DNA of 64,000 nt, from assembly GCA_963729195.1 (NCBI GenBank), contig CAVSNF010000030.1:1-64000 (forward strand). The letters are read 5' to 3'. Source of the stretch: CAVPTL01 sp963729195. Its GTDB lineage: Bacteria; Actinomycetota; Thermoleophilia; Gaiellales; JAICJC01. The notes beneath the pieces were generated by a model. It saw only the letters and a list, made by a program, of their open reading frames with translations. It searched no databases and was not told the origin of the DNA. Below are positions 45,967-55,486 of this stretch, one piece after another (within the stretch, counting starts at the first letter, position 1; each line of letters begins with the position of its first letter). Both the position numbers and the translations under genes were made by a program.

Positions 45967-47621
45967 CTATGTGACCCCCAACTCGTCTGGGAAATGCTTG
46001 ATCAAGCTTCTGATCGGAGCCGGCATGCCGCCGCCGTGAGCGCACAGGCTCGCGACTTCCAGCGTCTCCAAAAGCTCCTCCAGCTCGACCCGGTCGACGC
46101 GGCCGTCGGCTTCGACCATCTCCAGCGCCCGCCGCAGGCCGATCCTGCAAGGGAAGCACTTGCCGCAGCTCTCACTGGTGCCGAAATGCAGGAGGTGGCG
46201 GGCCAGCTCGCGCATGTCGGTGCGATCGTCGAAGGCAACGATGCCGCCGTGACCGACCATGCAGCCCTCCGCCGCCAGCTGGTCGAAGTCGAACGGAGTG
46301 TCGATCAGTGAGGCCGGCAGGATGCCCGCCAGCGGCCCGCCGATCTGGAGCGCCTTGAGCGTGCGGCCGTCGCGCATGCCACCGCCGATGTTCTCGCAGA
46401 TCTCCCGGATCGTGATGCCGAACGACACCTCGTACACGCCCGGATTCACGAACCGCTCATTCAGGCAGATCATCTTGGTGCCCGGTGTGGCGCCGGGGCT
46501 GAGCGCGTGGTACGCGGCGGCGCCATGGCTGGCGATGAACGACGCGTTGCAGAGCGTCTCGACATTGTTGACCACTGTCGGCAGGCCGTGGTAGCCGCGC
46601 TCCGCAGGGAACGGCGGGCGGGCCGAGACCGTGCCGCGGAGACCTTGGATCGAGTTCAGCAGGGCTGTCTCCTCACCTACCACATACGACCCGGCGCCCT
46701 CCTCCACCCACACGTCGAACGAGAAGCCGCTGCCGTAGATGTTGTCGCCCAGATGACCGGCCGCGCGGGCCGCCTCGATGGCCGCATCCAGGGCCGGCTT
46801 GGAACGCGGGTACTCGGAGCGCACCAGCACGAACCCGCTGGACGCCCCCACCGCGTACCCGGCGATGGCCATACCTTCGATCAGCAGAGCTGGGATTCTG
46901 CTCCATCAGATACTTGTCGATGTAGGAGCCCGGATCGCCCTCGTCGCCGTTGACGACGATGAACTTGTGCGTCTCCCTTGGCTCCCCGGGCGAACTCCCA
47001 CTTCATGCCCGCGGGAAATCCGGCTCCCCCGCGCCCACGCAGGTTCGCCTCCTTGAACACCCCCACCAACTCCTCCGGGCTGGTGGCGAGAGCGCTTTTC
47101 AGCCCTGTGAAATCGCCCTCCCGGAGCAGCACCGGCTGATCGAGTGCGCTCTCCCACTCCGGCTCGTCGGCGTCCACAGCCTCGCCCGCCAGCACTCGTT
47201 CCAGCGCGCCGAGGCCGGCGTCGACGGCGTCGCCATCGCGAAATGCCGGGCTGGCGTGACAGAAGCCCAGGCACACGGTCTCGCCCAGCGACACCGCTCC
47301 GTCGTCGGTGACCGCACCGAAATCCAGCCCGAACTGCTGCTTCACGCTTTCGACATGCTGGTCGAAGTCGGCCGCCCAGCAGGCTGTGCCGGTGCACACG
47401 CGGATGTGGCGCTCGCCCCGGGGCTGGATCAGGTCGTCGTAGTAGCTCGAGACGCCGTAGACAGCGGCTTCCGGCATGCCGGTGAGTGCGGCCGCCGCAC
47501 GACGGTCGTCATCGGTCACGTGACCGTGATCCTCGACCGCATCCTTCAGCACATCCAGCGCGGTGGGAGCACCATCACCTCGGCTGCGCCGGACCAGCAG
47601 CTCGATCACGTTCTTCGACAT
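45967..47621 (-). CDS. NADH-binding flavin/iron-sulfur subunit, NuoE-NuoF fusion (HoxF/FdhB-like), frame-shifted
   Basis: About 551 residues. The N-terminal thioredoxin-like 2Fe-2S NuoE domain has CTGTACWAADFDQHV and ETVCLGFCHASPAF. The NuoF domain follows with NLRGRGGAGFPAGMKWEFAR (NADH/FMN loop), FIVVNGDEGDPGSYIDKYLM, SGFSFDVWVEEGAGSYVVGE and the 4Fe-4S motif SESCGKCFPCRIGLRRALEM. Frame changes lie near 46905-46975. M at 47621 (MSKNVIELLVRRS) is the natural start. It oxidises NADH or reduces NAD+ in formate dehydrogenases and bidirectional hydrogenases. With fdhD and mobA next to it, a formate dehydrogenase role is the better guess. Confidence 0.87.
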
Positions 47622-47815
47622 CGAACGGACAGTAGACCACGGCGAGGTCGAACCGGCCCCGCGCACTGCACCACGGCCGGTCGCCCATTCCCACGGCAAA
47701 AATGTGTGCGGATCCGCCTCCTCGGAGAATACCTGCAATCTCGTCTCACTTGACTGATCAGTATTTGCACGCGGACGCTTGTGATAGCCACTCCTTCCCC
47801 TCCCGAGGTGTCCAG

Positions 47816-48661
47816 ATGCGATTGCGTACCCGACGAACGTTCCTGTCCGCGCTGATGGCGGTGTGCCTGATCGCCGTCTCCGCGACGGCGGCCATGGCCG
47901 CAGCGCCGGTGATCACCAGCCTCAGCGCCACCTCCGGCCACGTCGGCCAAAACGTCACCATCAACGGTTCGGGCTTCTCCGGCTTTGCCGCCGGCCAGGT
48001 GCAGGTGCTGTTCCACGGTGGCGTCCCCGCGACGTTCACGATCTCGTCCGATACGCGCATCATCGCGACCGTTCCCGGCGGCGCAACCTCCGGCAAGATC
48101 AGCGTGGTCACCCCGTCGGGCACCGCGATCGCACCCAACAGCTACAAGGTCAAGGCCGCCAGCCTGAAGCTGACCGGATTCAGCCCGACCACCGCACCGA
48201 TCGGCGCCACCATCGTCATCACCGGCACCGACTTCACCAACGCCGTCAGCGTCCAGATCGGATCCAAGACGCTGGTCAAGGGCACCGACTTCACGGTCAA
48301 GTCCGATACCGAGATCGACGCCGTGATCCCGGCCGGCTCCGCCACCGGGCGAGTCGTCGTCAGCACCTTGACCGGCACCGTCACGAGCACCGATCGACTC
48401 ACCATCCCGGTGCTGCGCCTCTCCAAGTTCACCCCCAACACAGGTGCGGTGGGAGCCGTGATCACACTCACCGGAGCAGGATTTACGGGAGTCACCGTCC
48501 AGTTCAAGAGCGCCACCACCCCGATCACCGTGATTCCCACGGTCACCAACGACAAGCTCATGACCGTGGTCGTCCCGGCCGGGGCCAAGTCCGGCAAGCT
48601 GACGGTCGTCTCCCCCACCCTGGGAAGCTTCACCAGCCAGGCCCGCTTCCTGGTCGCGTAG
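47816..48661 (+). CDS. Secreted protein with three IPT/TIG domains
   Basis: A 281-residue exported protein. ATG 47816 (MRLRTRRTFLSALMAVCL) gives a signal peptide ending near ATAAMA, with GAGGTG upstream as ribosome-binding site. Three Ig-like IPT/TIG repeats follow, each opening with a phrase like ITSLSATSGHVGQNVTINGS, LTGFSPTTAPIGATIVITGT or LSKFTPNTGAVGAVITLTGA, then a GF/DF turn and a V.VPaG..SG strand. Such repeats bind surfaces or carbohydrates or serve as spacers. No anchor is seen at the C-terminus, so it is probably released or held non-covalently. Confidence 0.85.
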   Translation: MRLRTRRTFLSALMAVCLIAVSATAAMAAAPVITSLSATSGHVGQNVTINGSGFSGFAAGQVQVLFHGGVPATFTISSDTRIIATVPGGATSGKISVVTPSGTAIAPNSYKVKAASLKLTGFSPTTAPIGATIVITGTDFTNAVSVQIGSKTLVKGTDFTVKSDTEIDAVIPAGSATGRVVVSTLTGTVTSTDRLTIPVLRLSKFTPNTGAVGAVITLTGAGFTGVTVQFKSATTPITVIPTVTNDKLMTVVVPAGAKSGKLTVVSPTLGSFTSQARFLVA

Positions 48662-48683
48662 GTCGCGGTATCATCGCGCGGCG

Positions 48684-48959
48684 ATGGAATTCATCGTCCA
48701 CATCACGGTCAACCTGCCTGCGGACATGCCGGAGGAGCGCAAGCGTGAACTGCTGGAAGCCGAGAGCGTGCGCGGACACGAGTTGATCGAATCGGGTGCG
48801 CTGGTCAGGATCTGGCGGCTCCCGGGGCGGCTGGCCAACATCTCGCTGTACCGGGTGGCGGACGCAACCGAACTGCATAGCCTGATCAGCTCGCTGCCGT
48901 TGTTTCCGTGGTTCGACGTGTCGGTCGAGGCGCTGGCGACACACCCCCTGGAGCAGTAA
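48684..48959 (+). CDS. Muconolactone delta-isomerase-like protein
   Basis: A 91-residue protein matching the CatC fold along its whole length: MEFIVHITVNLPADMPEERK, ELIESGALVRIWRLPGR, and ELHSLISSLPLFPWFDVSVE. The classical enzyme isomerises muconolactone in catechol degradation. No other catechol gene is in the window, and members of this family occur as stand-alone small proteins, so the real substrate is uncertain. It follows the IPT gene by 22 bases and precedes the MFS gene by 26 bases on the same strand. Confidence 0.8.
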   Translation: MEFIVHITVNLPADMPEERKRELLEAESVRGHELIESGALVRIWRLPGRLANISLYRVADATELHSLISSLPLFPWFDVSVEALATHPLEQ

Positions 48960-48985
48960 CTCCAGCACGTGGGATAGTCACAGCC

Positions 48986-50606
48986 GTGTCCTCCAACACG
49001 ACGGTGTTCTCAGCCGTGCTGCGAAACCGCGACCTGCGGCGAGTACTGCTGGCCTTTCTCGCGTTCAACGCTGCCGAATACGCAGTGTGGCTGGCGATGC
49101 TGGTGTACGCATACGACCAGGGCGGCGCCACCACCGCCAGCCTGGTGGCGGTATTCCAGCTGGTGCCCGCGATGTTGTTTGCACCACTCGCATCGGTCAT
49201 GGCCGACCGCCACCCACCGGTGCGCGTGCTCACCGCCGGATACGTCGCCCAGACGATCGCGATGGGCGCCACTGCAGCAGTGATCCTCGCCGGCGGAGCG
49301 CCGCCGCTGGCATACGTGTGCGCCGCCGTGGCCGCCACCGCCGTCACCATCACCCGCCCGACGCAGGCGGCGCTGACCCCGGCACTGGCCCATACCGCGC
49401 AGGAGCTGACCGCCACCAACGTCGTCTCCAGCTGGGTGGAGAACTGCAAGCGTGCTGGTCGCGACCGCCGGCGCCGGCGTGATCATGGCCGTCTCGGGGC
49501 CTGGTCAGGTGTTCGCGCTGATGGCGGTCGGCACCGCGATCGGCGCGCTGCTCGTGACCACGGTGCACGGGCCACCGGCGGCGGCAGCCGGCGACGAGGA
49601 GGGCGCGATGGAGCAGGTCGCTGCCGGCGTGCGCGTGCTTGCCCACGAACCAAACCCGCGATTTCTGGTGCTGCTGTTGGGGATGGAGTTCGTGATCACG
49701 GGGGCGTTCGACGTGATCTACGTGGTGCTGGCGCTGGATGTGCTGGATGTCGGACCAGGCTGGGTCGGGTACCTCAACGCCGGATTCGCCGCCGGAGGGG
49801 TCATCGGCAGCTCGCTGGCGGTGGTGCTGATCACACGCCGGAGGCTCGCCCCACCGATCGGGCTGGCAGTGCTGGGCATGGGTATCGGCACGATGCTGCT
49901 GGCCTGGGCACCCTCGGCCATCGCCGCCCTGCTGCTCTTGGTGGTGATCGGAAGCGGCCGGGCGGTGATGGACGTGGGCGCTCGCACGCTGCTCCAGCGC
50001 GTCTCGCCGGCCGACGTGCTCGGCCGCGTGTTCGGGATGCTCGAAGCGATCATCATGGCCGGCCTGGCACTCGGCGCGCTGGTGATCCCGCCGCTGATCG
50101 CACTCGGGGGGGCCAAGGCCGCCTTGGTCGGCTGTGGGGTGTTGATCGTCGCCGTGCTCGTGCTCGGCCTGCGTGCGCTGGTGCGGGTCGACCGCTCGGC
50201 CAAGGTGCCGATCGTGGAGATCTCGCTGCTTCGCATCACTCCGCTGTTCGCGACGCTGCCACCGGTGCAGCTGGAGGGCGTGGCCCACGCGCTGGAACCG
50301 GTCGAGGCCTCCGCCGGCACGACCATCATCCATCAGGGCGACGAGGGCGATCGCTACTACGCAATCGCCTCCGGAGAGGTCGAGGTCAAACGCGACGGGA
50401 TCGCCGTCGCGCAGCTGTCACGGGGAGAGGGCTTCGGCGAGACCGCGTTGCTGCGAAACGCGCCGCGCAACGCCACCGTCACCGCGGTCTCCGACACCAA
50501 GCTGTACAGCCTCGAGAAGGACCCGTTCCTGACCGCGATCACCAGCCACCCCCCGGCTCAGCGCGCAGCCGACTCGGTGGTCGAAGTCCGCGGCACCGGT
50601 GAATAA
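48986..50606 (+). CDS. MFS transporter with a C-terminal cyclic-nucleotide-binding domain, one frameshift
   Basis: About 539 residues. The N-terminal 400 are an MFS permease of the MFS_3 (enterobactin-exporter-like) type: NRDLRRVLLAFLAFNAAEYA, YAYDQGGATTASLVAVFQLV, TRPTQAALTPALAHTAQELT, then after a shift near 49450 GYLNAGFAAGGVIGSSLAVV and LLQRVSPADVLGRVFGMLEA. The last 130 residues are a CAP_ED domain with IIHQGDEGDRYYAIASGEVE and the phosphate-binding cassette GEGFGETALLRNAPRNATVT. This suggests gating of efflux by cAMP or a like nucleotide. The start is GTG 48986. The TAA stop lies within palindromic repeat copy 5. Confidence 0.82.
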
Positions 50607-50631
50607 CGGTGCCTGGCACCTTTTATTCACC
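50598..50631. repeat. Palindromic repeat, copy 5 (imperfect)
   Basis: Left arm GGTGAATAACGGTGCC, central T, right arm GGCACCTTTTATTCACC: two mismatching positions and a one-base length difference. The TAA in the left arm is the stop codon of the MFS gene, and the right arm ends three bases before the tRNA. It may also serve as terminator, since the right arm has TTTT. Confidence 0.85.
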
Positions 50632-50633
50632 CA

Positions 50634-50706
<73 letters not shown>

Positions 50707-50708
50707 AT

Positions 50709-51256
50709 TCAGGCGCGGAGTATATCGCTGCTGGGCGAAACGGCGAGCCCACGCTGATCGGCGAGACGCTCGAGCACCGCCACCGTATCGGCGTAGGCCA
50801 CGCCGGAGAGATGGAGGTCGCGGCCCTCGAAGTCGGCCAGGATCTCGGCCAGCGCCGCGGCGTACGCCGAGGAGTCGCCGTCCGCCAGCGCTTGCGAGCG
50901 CTCGGCCGGTGCGGGCAAAGGCATCGCCCGCCGCCAGCATCACCGAGACATCGGGCGTGCTCGCCGAGAGCGACCTCGGCCAGCGCGCACACGTATGCCG
51001 AGGCAGGTGTATCTGCCGGCTGCGCCTCGGCCACCGCCCTGCGGGCGATCGGCTCCACCCCGTCGCCCGCCAGGATCGCCATCTTGAGCGCGCCCAGCAA
51101 CCGGCCCCAGCTGGAGCTCGGAGTGAGGTCGTGGGATGCCAGGTAGGCGTCGCGGGCGACGATCAGCTGCGCCTGGGCGTTCTCGCCGGCCAGCAGCCTG
51201 CGATACGCCTCTGCCTCGGCTGCCAGCGCAGCATTCAGCTCGGTTCCGGCCGTCAC
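50709..51256 (-). CDS. Hypothetical protein (helical), frame-shifted
   Basis: About 182 residues, all-helical and rich in Ala, Leu and Glu (ELNAALAAEAEAYRRLLAGE, ASAYVCALAEVALGEHA). Two frame changes near 50900-50960 lead to a C-terminus reading AAALAEILADFEGRDLHLSG, GVAYADTVAVLERLADQRGL and a stop at 50709. No family is firmly recognised; the pattern of repeated helices with ALADGDSSAYAAAL recalls small TPR-like or four-helix proteins in actinobacteria. It overlaps the DUF2203 gene by four bases and ends two bases before the tRNA. Confidence 0.55.
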
Positions 51257-51657
51257 AGCGGACGCCGGCCGGCGAAGCCGTCCTCACGCGAATGCCAGAA
51301 CTCGATTCGCTGCTCGCCCACCATCCAGCACAGCAGCGCTTCCTGACCGTCGATCTCGCTGGGGAAATCGAGCAGCCCGCGGTCGATGTCCTTGATCTCG
51401 ACGCCCAGCTCGTCCAGCTCGGCCATGATCGCGCGCAGCCCCTCGTGGGCCTGCTCGAGCGCACCTCGCAGCTCGGTCAGCTCGGGCCGGTCGAAGTCGC
51501 CGCCGTTGCCACCGATCGCAATCACCACCGCGTTCCAGCGTTTCTCCAGCTCGCGGCTGGATGAGCGTTCGGACACCATCCGCTCGGCCAGGTCGCGCAC
51601 GCATTCGTCGAGCAGCGTCTGTGCCTGTTCGGGAGTGAACAGACGCGGCTCGCTCAT
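51253..51657 (-). CDS. DUF2203 family protein
   Basis: A 134-residue protein. It begins MSEPRLFTPEQAQTLLDECV and ends with the family hallmarks DRGLLDFPSEIDGQEALLCW, GEQRIEFWHSREDGFAGRRP. DUF2203 proteins are small, cytosolic, found widely in bacteria, with no assigned function. ATG 51657 is used because it overlaps the rsfS stop (ATGA). The rsfS-DUF2203 neighbourhood suggests a housekeeping task. Confidence 0.85.
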   Translation of the reverse strand: MSEPRLFTPEQAQTLLDECVRDLAERMVSERSSSRELEKRWNAVVIAIGGNGGDFDRPELTELRGALEQAHEGLRAIMAELDELGVEIKDIDRGLLDFPSEIDGQEALLCWMVGEQRIEFWHSREDGFAGRRPL

Positions 51658-52043
51658 CCCGCCGCGAACGTCTCGCTCGGTACCTGCCCCCACAGCGACT
51701 CGAGCCGGTAGAACTCGCGCGCCTCGGGCGTGAAGATGTGCACCACCACGTCCAGGTAGTCGATCAGGATCCAGTCGCCCTGGGCCTGCCCCTCGACCCG
51801 CTGTGCCGCCCGCTTGTCATCCCGCTTCAGCGATTCGCGGATAGCGTCACTGATCGCCTGCGTCTGGCGGGGCGTACGCCCCGTGCAGATGATGAAGTGA
51901 TCGGTGTAGCTGACCACGTCCCGCATGTCCAGAATGACAATGTCGGTCGCAAGCTTCTCCGCCGCCAGGGCGGCGATGCGATGCGCAAGCTGAACCGTAC
52001 TCTTCAGGCGGGGGACTCCATTCGACGGGAGGCAGCCTAGCAA
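51654..52043 (-). CDS. rsfS: Ribosome silencing factor RsfS
   Basis: RsfS binds L14 of the large subunit and blocks joining in stationary phase. The protein is 129 residues with LAAEKLATDIVILDMRDVVS, YTDHFIICTGRTPRQTQAIS, EGQAQGDWILIDYLDVVVHI and FTPEAREFYRLESLWG, the full family pattern. The start is TTG 52043, just after a GAGGGGG site. nadD-obgE-rsfS is usual; here a histidine kinase gene is placed between nadD and rsfS. Confidence 0.92.
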   Translation of the reverse strand: MLGCLPSNGVPRLKSTVQLAHRIAALAAEKLATDIVILDMRDVVSYTDHFIICTGRTPRQTQAISDAIRESLKRDDKRAAQRVEGQAQGDWILIDYLDVVVHIFTPEAREFYRLESLWGQVPSETFAAG

Positions 52044-52049
52044 ACCCCC

Positions 52050-53252
52050 TCACTCGGAATCGAGCGCCGTCTCCGGTGGTCGTGATGTCGAGCGCTCCAG
52101 CGCGGTCACCGGCAGTCGCAGCTTGGCCGTGGTTCCCACACCGGCGACGGAGTCGATGGCAAGCGTGCCCCCAGCCCGGCGGACGCGCTCCTCGGCGGCG
52201 CGAAGACCAAAATGAAAGTCACCGTCGCCGGGCTTCGATGGTGTGTGCGCATCGAACCCACGGCCGTTATCGGCGACCAGCAGCACCAGCTGCCGAGTCG
52301 ACCATCCGAACTGTCACTTCGACCAGCTGCGCCTGTGAGTGTTTACGGGCGTTCTCGAGCAGCTCCTTGGCTGTTCGGTACACCAGCCGCTCGTGCTCGG
52401 CCGAGAAGCGTTCCGGGGTGACGTCCAGCTCGACAGCGAAGCCGGCGTCTCGTCCAATCCGATGCGCAATCTCCTTCAGCGCCGGCCGAAGTCCGTTGTC
52501 GAGAGCGGGCGGATACAGGTCGAAGCTCAGCCTCCGCGCACGTGCGATCGCCTCCTGCATCAGCTCGAGCGGCTCACCGAGATCGAACGGCTTACCTCCC
52601 ACGGTCGGCTGCTTGGCCCGTGCCATATCCAGCTTCAAGGTGGCCGCGGTCATCACCTGGATGGTGTCGTCGTGCAACTCGGTGGCAATCTTGGCGCGCT
52701 CCCGCTCTCCTGCCTCATCGACAGAATGCTGCAGGCGGTCGCGGTCGGCCTGGGACTGGTGAAGCTGCCGCACCGTCGCCCGCAGTCGCAATGCTGTTCC
52801 GTTGACCACGAAGACGACCAGCGTCAGGATGGCAATCCCGCTGACCGCGTTGAGGAGAACCAGCGCCGGCGACTCGGTGAACGATGTCGACCGCTGATCA
52901 GCGACGACAGCCCGATCACGGCAGACCACGTCGCCACCGCGCGTCCGTACATGACGGCGGCCAGCGTCGGAATCAGCACCATCCACGCGATCCGCGTGGT
53001 GAACACGGGAAGCCCGAACGCAGACGAGGACAGGCACCACAGACCGGGGATGACACCAAGGAGCACCACCGCCGCTCGCGTGCTCAACTCTCGCTGACGT
53101 GAGAGCCACAGAACCATCACGCCCCCGAACAGCATCCGGCCCGCCGCCAACGGCACCGACTTGGCCGCAACGCCGCCGGCGACCGCGCTCAGGCCCGATG
53201 TCATCACGTACATGAACTGGATCACGCGGATCTTGGCGATCGGAGTCGTCAT
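52050..53252 (-). CDS. Membrane sensor histidine kinase (NarL-type partner class), frame-shifted
   Basis: About 400 residues. Five or six N-terminal hydrophobic segments (MYVMTSGLSAVAGGVAAKSV, AAVVLLGVIPGLWCLSSSAF, LVLLNAVSGIAILTLVVFVV) precede a coiled segment and the HisKA_3 motif ERERAKIATELHDDTIQVMT with the phosphorylated His. The ATPase domain has KELLENARKHSQAQLVEVTV (N box) and, after a shift near 52290, VADNGRGFDAH (G1) and FGLRAAEERVRRAGGTLAID (G2). Another shift lies near 52880. ATG 53252 has GAGGGGG upstream. No response regulator is adjacent. Confidence 0.85.
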
Positions 53253-53356
53253 TGACGACCCCCTCAACCGTCGGTTCAAGGTGTCAAAGACACTCCGGGC
53301 CAACCGTGGTGGGAGCAGGAGCCGACATCGAGCGGGTGAAGCTTCTCACGCCGCAC

Positions 53357-53371
53357 CGCTTGCGGCAAGCG
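53357..53371. repeat. Short inverted repeat after nadD
   Basis: CGCTTGC-G-GCAAGCG, a perfect 7-bp palindrome eight bases past the nadD stop on the minus strand, in the 126-base gap before the histidine kinase. There is no T-run, so it is a weak terminator or an operator. Confidence 0.3.
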
Positions 53372-53378
53372 TCACAAT

Positions 53379-53925
53379 TCAGCCGTACAGATGTCCCTGC
53401 ACAACCAGGGAAAGCACGCTCCCGGGAACCTGCGAGGCGACGTTCGCTCCGCGCGTGCAAAGCTGATCTGACTCCACTCGATGAAAGATCGACGGGCGCC
53501 ATGTCGAGCTCGAGCACGCCGCCATCGGGAATCTCCACACCCGGCCGCGGCGCCGCCACCAGCGTTGCCAGCCGCCGAATCCCGGCGGGGTCGTGCCACC
53601 GATCGAGCGTCTCGAACTGATCGGCGCCCACGATCAGAAACAGCTCACCCTCGCCCGACAGACGCCGCAATGTGTCCACCGTGTAGGGCGAGTCACCCGC
53701 GCCCAGCACCATCACCATCACCTTCGCCAGAGATGCGAACGCTGCCTCCGCCAGCCGGCCACGAACCTCGGCCGACAGCTGTGAGGCCTCGCGATGCGGC
53801 GGGTCGGCGTCGACCACCACGACCAGGCGGTCGAGGGCGAGCTGCTCGATCGCGGTCGCTGCGACCGCCACGTGGCCGTTGTGCGGCGGGTCGAACTGGC
53901 CGCCGAACACTCCGATCCGGGTCAC
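53379..53925 (-). CDS. nadD: Nicotinate-nucleotide adenylyltransferase NadD, frame-shifted C-terminus
   Basis: Makes deamido-NAD from nicotinate mononucleotide and ATP. The T/HIGH-type loop is FGGQFDPPHNGHVAVA, followed by VVVDADPPHREASQLSAEVR, FLIVGADQFETLDRWHDPAG and the ISSTxIR-like VDLSSSGVRSAL. The usual C-terminus (VASQVPGSVLSLVVQGHLYG, TGA 53379-53381) is in another frame from about 53440, so the true protein is about 182 residues. The start overlaps the obgE stop by four bases. Confidence 0.9.
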
Positions 53926-55208
53926 TCAGATCGCCTCGGCTGGTAGGCGAGCCGGTGGGTGCCGATCAGAATGTCGTCCCCGGGCTTGGCCCCCGCCTCA
54001 CGCAGCGCGTCGTCGATTCCGAGCTTCTCGAGCTCGACCACCAGCCGAGCCACAGAGCCCTCATCCTCGGAATCAAGCGTCTGCGCACGGCGCTCGATCT
54101 CACCGCCTGCGATCCGCAGCTCTCCCCGGTCGCGCAGGATCCGATAGGTGGGACGAAGCGGTGCCGCCGGGCGGTACTCCAGGTACTCGGCCAGCTCGGG
54201 CTCCTCCGGCACCGGCTCGGGCGTCTCGAGCTCCGGGACGATCTCGAACAGGCGCGCGACCAGCTCTGCGATGCCGTCGCCCGTGACCGATGAGCACGCC
54301 AGATCCGCTTCCGCATCGGACACCAGCGCCGCTCGCTCCGAGAGGCGGAATCTGATCAATCTTGGAGAGCACGATCAGCTGCGGCCGCTCGCGCGAGCCC
54401 TCCGCCGTGAAGCCGCAGCTCTCGGTTGATCGTGTCGCGCCGCTTGCGGATATCCTCGGCACCGCCCTCGCGCGTCGATCAGATGCACGAGCAGGCGGGC
54501 GCGCTCGAGATGAGCCAGAAAGTCATGCCCCAGCCCCACCCCGTCGCTGGCGCCCTCCAGCAAGCCGGGGACGTCCGCCACGGTCAGCTGGCGGCCGTCG
54601 GGGCTGTCGACCGTGCCCAGCACCGGAGCGATGGTGGTGAACGGGTAGTCGGCCACCTTCGGCTTGGCATTCGAGATCGCGCGCAGCAGCGACGACTTGC
54701 CGGCGTTCGGAAATCCCAGCAGGGCGGCGTCGGCCACCAGCTTCAGATGCAGCTCCAGCCACCGCTCCTCGCCCGCCTCGCCGACCTGAGCGATCTCGGG
54801 CGCCCGGTGCCGCGCGGTCGCGTAGTGGCGGTTGCCCTTGCCCCCACGGCCGCCACGGGCAAGCGTCGCCCGGGCGCCCGGGTGCGCCAGGTCGGCGATC
54901 AGCGCGCCCGAGTCTCGGTCGAGCACCTGTGTCCCCACCGGCACCGCCAACTCCTTCGACTCACCGCCGCGACCGTGCTTGCCCGATCCCTTGCCATGCT
55001 GTCCCCGCTCGGCCCGGAAATGGGACGCGAACCGAAACGGGGTGAGGTCGCGCAGGTCAGGGTCGGCGACCAGGATCACGTCGCCGCCGTCGCCGCCGTC
55101 GCCGCCGTCAGGGCCACCGCGGGGAACGTATTTTTCGCGGCGGAAGCTGACGCAGCCGTTGCCCCCGCGTCCGCCTCGCACCTCGACTGTCGCGCGGTCT
55201 GCGAACAC
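53922..55208 (-). CDS. obgE: GTPase ObgE/CgtA, frame-shifted
   Basis: An essential GTPase in large-subunit assembly and stress control, about 429 residues. The Gly-rich Obg fold (GGRGGNGCVSFRREKYVPRG and GGDGGDGGDVILVAD) is followed by the G domain (GFPNAGKSSLLRAIS G1, DVPGLLEGA G3). The G4/G5 part, between 54340 and 54480, is scattered over frames by two or three indels. The C-terminal OCT domain (YRILRDRGELRIAGGEIERR, DALREAGAKPGDDILIG) ends at 53922. Gene order rplU-rpmA-obgE-nadD is classical. Confidence 0.9.
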
Positions 55209-55228
55209 CGCTCGGCCTCTCTACGCTG

Positions 55229-55486
55229 CTACGCGGTGAGCGCGTGCACGTTGATGTACCGCTTGCCGTTGCGGCGGGCGAACTCGACGGTACCGTCGAC
55301 GGTCGCAAACACGGTGTCATCGCCACCGATGCCGGTGCCCGCGCCGGGGTAGAAGCGGGTGCCGCGCTGGCGCACGATGATCGCGCCGGCAGTCACCGTC
55401 TGGCCGGCGAACACCTTGACTCCCAGTCGCTGTGCGTGGGAGTCGCGGCCGTTCTTGGACGAACCGAGACCTTTCTTATGCGCCAT
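55229..55486 (-). CDS. rpmA: 50S ribosomal protein L27
   Basis: An 85-residue protein near the peptidyl transferase centre. It begins AHKKGLGSSKNGRDSHAQRL and has FAGQTVTAGAIIVRQRGTRF, all family constants. There is no N-terminal leader needing cleavage. It lies between rplU (11-base overlap) and obgE. Confidence 0.97.
   Translation of the reverse strand: MAHKKGLGSSKNGRDSHAQRLGVKVFAGQTVTAGAIIVRQRGTRFYPGAGTGIGGDDTVFATVDGTVEFARRNGKRYINVHALTA

Noticed and set aside
53270..53300. TTGACA on the minus strand upstream of the histidine kinase as a promoter
   Set aside because: No acceptable -10 box lies 15-19 bases downstream.
55081..55113. A trinucleotide-like repeat (GCCGCCGTC units)
   Set aside because: It encodes the conserved GGDGGDGGD of the Obg domain and is normal for the family.
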